A DNA stretch of 16,811 bases from UBA10110 sp964354145. GTDB taxonomy: Bacteria > Patescibacteriota > Kazan-3B-28 > UBA10110. The notes under the pieces are model-generated. The model searched no databases and was not told where the DNA came from. It saw nothing but the letters and a program-made list of their open reading frames with translations. How positions within the stretch are numbered: the stretch's first letter is position 1; each line of letters begins with the position of its first letter. Shown here in pieces: positions 15,851-16,811 of the stretch. The position numbers and the translations under genes were made by a program. The DNA is taken from assembly GCA_964354145.1 (NCBI GenBank), contig CAYGXX010000013.1, positions 1-16,811 on the forward strand, in the 5' to 3' direction.

Positions 15851-15889
15851 TGGCGTAAGCCAGCCGAAGCTCGCAAGAGCATAGGCTGG
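15851..15889 (-). repeat. tRNA-anchored two-hairpin element, copy 1
   Basis: Read on the minus strand, the element starts in the CCA end of tRNA-Gly. It has CCAGCC paired with GGCTGG, a 3x3 internal loop (TAT/TTC), an inner GCTC/GAGC stem and a four-base loop. The TGGC that overlaps its end forms a second small hairpin with GCCA (TGGC-TTAC-GCCA). The copy after tRNA-Leu(CAG) has the same layout, with 29 of about 37 aligned bases equal and compensatory changes in two stem pairs. The role is unknown. Confidence 0.7.
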
Positions 15890-15961
15890 AGCGGGCGAGC
15901 GGAGTCGAACCGCCGTTTCAACCTTGGCAAGGTTATGTAATGACCGTTATACGACGCCCGC
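15887..15961 (-). tRNA. tRNA-Gly(GCC)
   Basis: The minus strand folds into a complete cloverleaf. The acceptor stem is GCGGGCG/CGCCCGC, the anticodon loop is TTGCCAA with anticodon GCC, and the T-loop is TTCGACT. The discriminator is T and the CCA end is encoded (15889-15887). The CCA is also the first part of the inverted-repeat element that follows. It lies downstream of tRNA-Phe in a minus-strand pair. Confidence 0.95.
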
Positions 15962-15975
15962 ACTTTTAAATAAAA

Positions 15976-16050
15976 TGGTGCCGCGGGACGGGATCGGACC
16001 GCCGACGCAGGGCTCTTCGGGCCCTCGCTCTACCACTGAGCTACCGCGGC
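15976..16050 (-). tRNA. tRNA-Phe(GAA) with unusual loop bases
   Basis: The cloverleaf is complete. The acceptor stem is GCCGCGG/CCGCGGC with an A discriminator and encoded CCA, the D-arm is GCTC/GAGC, and the anticodon stem AGGGC/GCCCT holds the loop CCGAAGA. The T-stem is GGCGG/CCGTC. The central triplet GAA makes it phenylalanine. Three positions are odd: C33 replaces the almost universal U33, G37 replaces the usual A37, and the T-loop TCCGATC has C55 where pseudouridine normally forms. All stems pair well, so it may still work, but a decayed or specialised copy cannot be excluded without the rest of the genome. Confidence 0.85.
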
Positions 16051-16110
16051 AAAATAAGGTTTCTAAATATTGTTAATCATTCAAGAAGCTCTTTGTCACT
16101 TGACCGGGTT

Positions 16111-16202
16111 ACTTGTCCTCCGTAGCGCTATCTATATCAGAAGAGGCTAATGACCTATTTCTGATGAGATAAAGCATAGGAGGAAGCTACCGCGGCAAGG
16201 TG
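16111..16202. repeat. Imperfect ~90-base palindrome, copy A
   Basis: It starts ACTTGTCCTCCGTAGC and ends GCTACCGCGGCAAGG, which are imperfect inverse complements. The centre has an exact ATCAGAA/TTCTGAT pair. Copy B at 16721-16807 shares the left end (ACTTGTCC..CGTAGC), the inner TATCTATATC and the right end (GCTAC....CAAGG). It resembles a small non-autonomous dispersed repeat. Its right end includes 14 bases equal to the start of tRNA-Phe and the bases before it. Confidence 0.6.
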
Positions 16203-16223
16203 AATTATCTAATCGGCTTACAT

Positions 16224-16229
16224 TATAAC
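16224..16229 (-). promoter_or_regulatory. -10 box for the minus-strand tRNA pair
   Basis: The minus strand has a consensus TATAAT here, with only a poor -35 (TTATCC) 17 bases upstream. Transcription would cross palindrome copy A before reaching tRNA-Phe about 170 bases downstream. Confidence 0.4.
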
Positions 16230-16265
16230 AAAAATCTTTCACTGGATAATCATCCCATATAGTAA

Positions 16266-16271
16266 TATAGT
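16266..16271 (+). promoter_or_regulatory. Possible -10 box for the plus-strand tRNA group
   Basis: TATAGT lies 20 bases before tRNA-Val, in an AT-rich stretch, a fitting place for a tRNA promoter. No acceptable -35 box is seen at 16-18 bases upstream, so the call rests on position and a near-consensus hexamer. Confidence 0.3.
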
Positions 16272-16290
16272 AACTGGATTGAGAAATGTC

Positions 16291-16367
16291 GGGCATTTAG
16301 CTCAGCTGGTTAGAGCGCTTGGTTTACATCCAAGAGGTCGGGGGTTCGAGCCCCTCAATGCCCACCA
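16291..16367 (+). tRNA. tRNA-Val(TAC)
   Basis: A complete cloverleaf: acceptor GGGCATT/AATGCCC, discriminator A, encoded CCA, anticodon stem CTTGG/CCAAG around loop TTTACAT (anticodon TAC) and T-loop TTCGAGC. It is the first of four plus-strand tRNAs. Its CCA ends exactly where tRNA-Leu(AAG) begins, with no spacer. Confidence 0.96.
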
Positions 16368-16452
16368 GGGCGGATGGCGGAATTGGCAGACGCGCTAGGT
16401 TAAGGGCCTGGTGAGGCAACTCGTGGAGGTTCAAATCCTCTTCCGCCCACCA
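16368..16452 (+). tRNA. tRNA-Leu(AAG)
   Basis: A class II tRNA with acceptor GGGCGGA/TCCGCCC, discriminator A, encoded CCA, and a long variable arm with a GAG-GCAA-CTC stem. The anticodon stem CTAGG/CCTGG holds the loop TTAAGGG, so the anticodon is AAG, reading CUU. G37 fits the CUN leucine tRNAs. A34 is rare in bacteria outside tRNA-Arg(ACG), so this tRNA either needs deamination to inosine or reads with unmodified A. It directly abuts tRNA-Val. Confidence 0.93.
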
Positions 16453-16483
16453 TCAGAATTCGATTTGAAATAAAATGAAATAT

Positions 16484-16557
16484 GGCCTGGTGGCCGAGCG
16501 GTTAGGCAGAGGTCTGCAAAACCTTGCACAGCGGTTCGACTCCGCTCCAGGCCTCCA
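16484..16557 (+). tRNA. tRNA-Cys(GCA)
   Basis: Cloverleaf with acceptor GGCCTGG/CCAGGCC, discriminator T, encoded CCA, anticodon loop CTGCAAA (anticodon GCA) and T-loop TTCGACT. It follows tRNA-Leu(AAG) after 31 AT-rich bases and ends one base before tRNA-Leu(CAG). Confidence 0.95.
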
Positions 16558-16558
16558 T

Positions 16559-16644
16559 GGACGAGTGGCGGAATGGTAGACGCGCTGGATTCAGGTTCCA
16601 GTGGGAGCGATCCCGTGGAGGTTCAAGTCCTCTCTCGTCCACCA
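16559..16644 (+). tRNA. tRNA-Leu(CAG)
   Basis: A class II tRNA with acceptor GGACGAG/CTCGTCC, discriminator A, encoded CCA, anticodon stem CTGGA/TCCAG around TTCAGGT (anticodon CAG), and a variable arm GGGA-GCGA-TCCC. The T-loop is TTCAAGT. It is the last of the plus-strand group, and its CCA begins the second copy of the two-hairpin element. Confidence 0.95.
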
Positions 16645-16679
16645 GGCTTCGCTTTCCAAGCTTCGCCTGGCTCCGCCAG
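16642..16679 (+). repeat. tRNA-anchored two-hairpin element, copy 2
   Basis: Starting in the CCA of tRNA-Leu(CAG), CCAGGC pairs with GCCTGG (16665-16670). Inside are a 3x3 internal loop (TTC/TTC), the inner stem GCTT/AAGC and loop TCC. CTGGC-TCC-GCCAG follows as an overlapping second hairpin, then ATTTATATT. The layout equals copy 1 after tRNA-Gly. The second hairpin plus the AT-rich tail may also help end the tRNA transcript. Confidence 0.7.
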
Positions 16680-16720
16680 ATTTATATTATAAAATAAATA
16701 AAAGCGAAGACTGCCCTGCG

Positions 16721-16807
16721 ACTTGTCCGGCGTAGCTTATGCGAAGACGGAAGCGATATCTATATCGGGATCCTCCTTCGCTTCTTGTGAGCTACGGACG
16801 GACAAGG
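16721..16807. repeat. Imperfect ~90-base palindrome, copy B
   Basis: It begins ACTTGTCCGGCGTAGC and ends GCTACGGACGGACAAGG, inverse-complementary arms with a few mismatches. The centre holds CGATATCTATATCG. It shares both ends and the TATCTATATC core with copy A but carries about 20 more bases between left arm and core. It lies at the window edge, but both arms are present. Confidence 0.6.
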
Positions 16808-16811
16808 AGAA

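Noticed and set aside
15887..16644. tRNA introns
   Set aside because: All six tRNAs fold with normal-length anticodon loops and no intervening sequence.
16111..16807. CRISPR array
   Set aside because: Only two diverged palindromic copies, about 600 bases apart with tRNAs between; no regular spacers and no cas genes.

Overview
The window looks like a chromosomal segment from a small-genome bacterium of the Candidate Phyla Radiation (Patescibacteria). This is an inference from gene order, divergent but complete core genes, tight spacing, short hypothetical membrane and lipoprotein genes, and small palindromic repeats; no single marker proves it. Standard bacterial stops fit every gene (TAA, TAG and TGA all occur as sensible ends), so there is no sign of the TGA-as-glycine code of some CPR lineages. 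No intein, intron, transposase, CRISPR array or rRNA gene is visible.

Region 1 (1-10781, all minus strand) is one information-processing block, transcribed right to left: rpoB, rpoC, rpsL, rpsG, fusA and the first 78 codons of tuf. This is the rpoBC operon joined directly to the str operon, with no rplJ/rplL upstream of rpoB. A TTGACA promoter lies about 75 bases before rpoB, and tuf may have an extra promoter of its own. RpoB carries Asn where rifampicin-sensitive enzymes have His526 (E. coli numbering).

Region 2 (10855-14261, minus strand) encodes cell-envelope functions: a lipoprotein with a duplicated beta-rich domain, the membrane protease HtpX with its usual partner LemA, a YdcF/SanA-type DUF218 membrane protein, and a single-pass membrane protein whose gene abuts it. 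The lipoprotein gene has its own promoter. A perfect 13-base inverted repeat could pair its ribosome-binding site with sequence just after htpX when transcription reads through.

Region 3 (14311-15048, minus strand) is a self-contained unit: a TTGACA promoter, a leader of about 225 bases rich in hairpins, a small unrecognised ORF of about 106 codons, a 15-base-pair hairpin and an intrinsic terminator.

Region 4 (15081-16811) has a class I SAM-dependent methyltransferase gene and two divergent tRNA groups. tRNA-Gly(GCC) and tRNA-Phe(GAA) are on the minus strand; tRNA-Val(TAC), tRNA-Leu(AAG), tRNA-Cys(GCA) and tRNA-Leu(CAG) are on the plus strand. All six encode their CCA end. Two of the tRNAs are followed, starting inside the CCA itself, by the same 37-39 base two-hairpin element, and the two copies differ by compensatory base-pair changes. 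Two copies of a separate ~90-base imperfect palindrome lie between and after the tRNA groups. tRNA-Leu(AAG) would need A34-to-inosine editing or would read with an unmodified A34, and tRNA-Phe has unusual C33, G37 and C55. These tRNA-linked structures are the most novel-looking part of the window.
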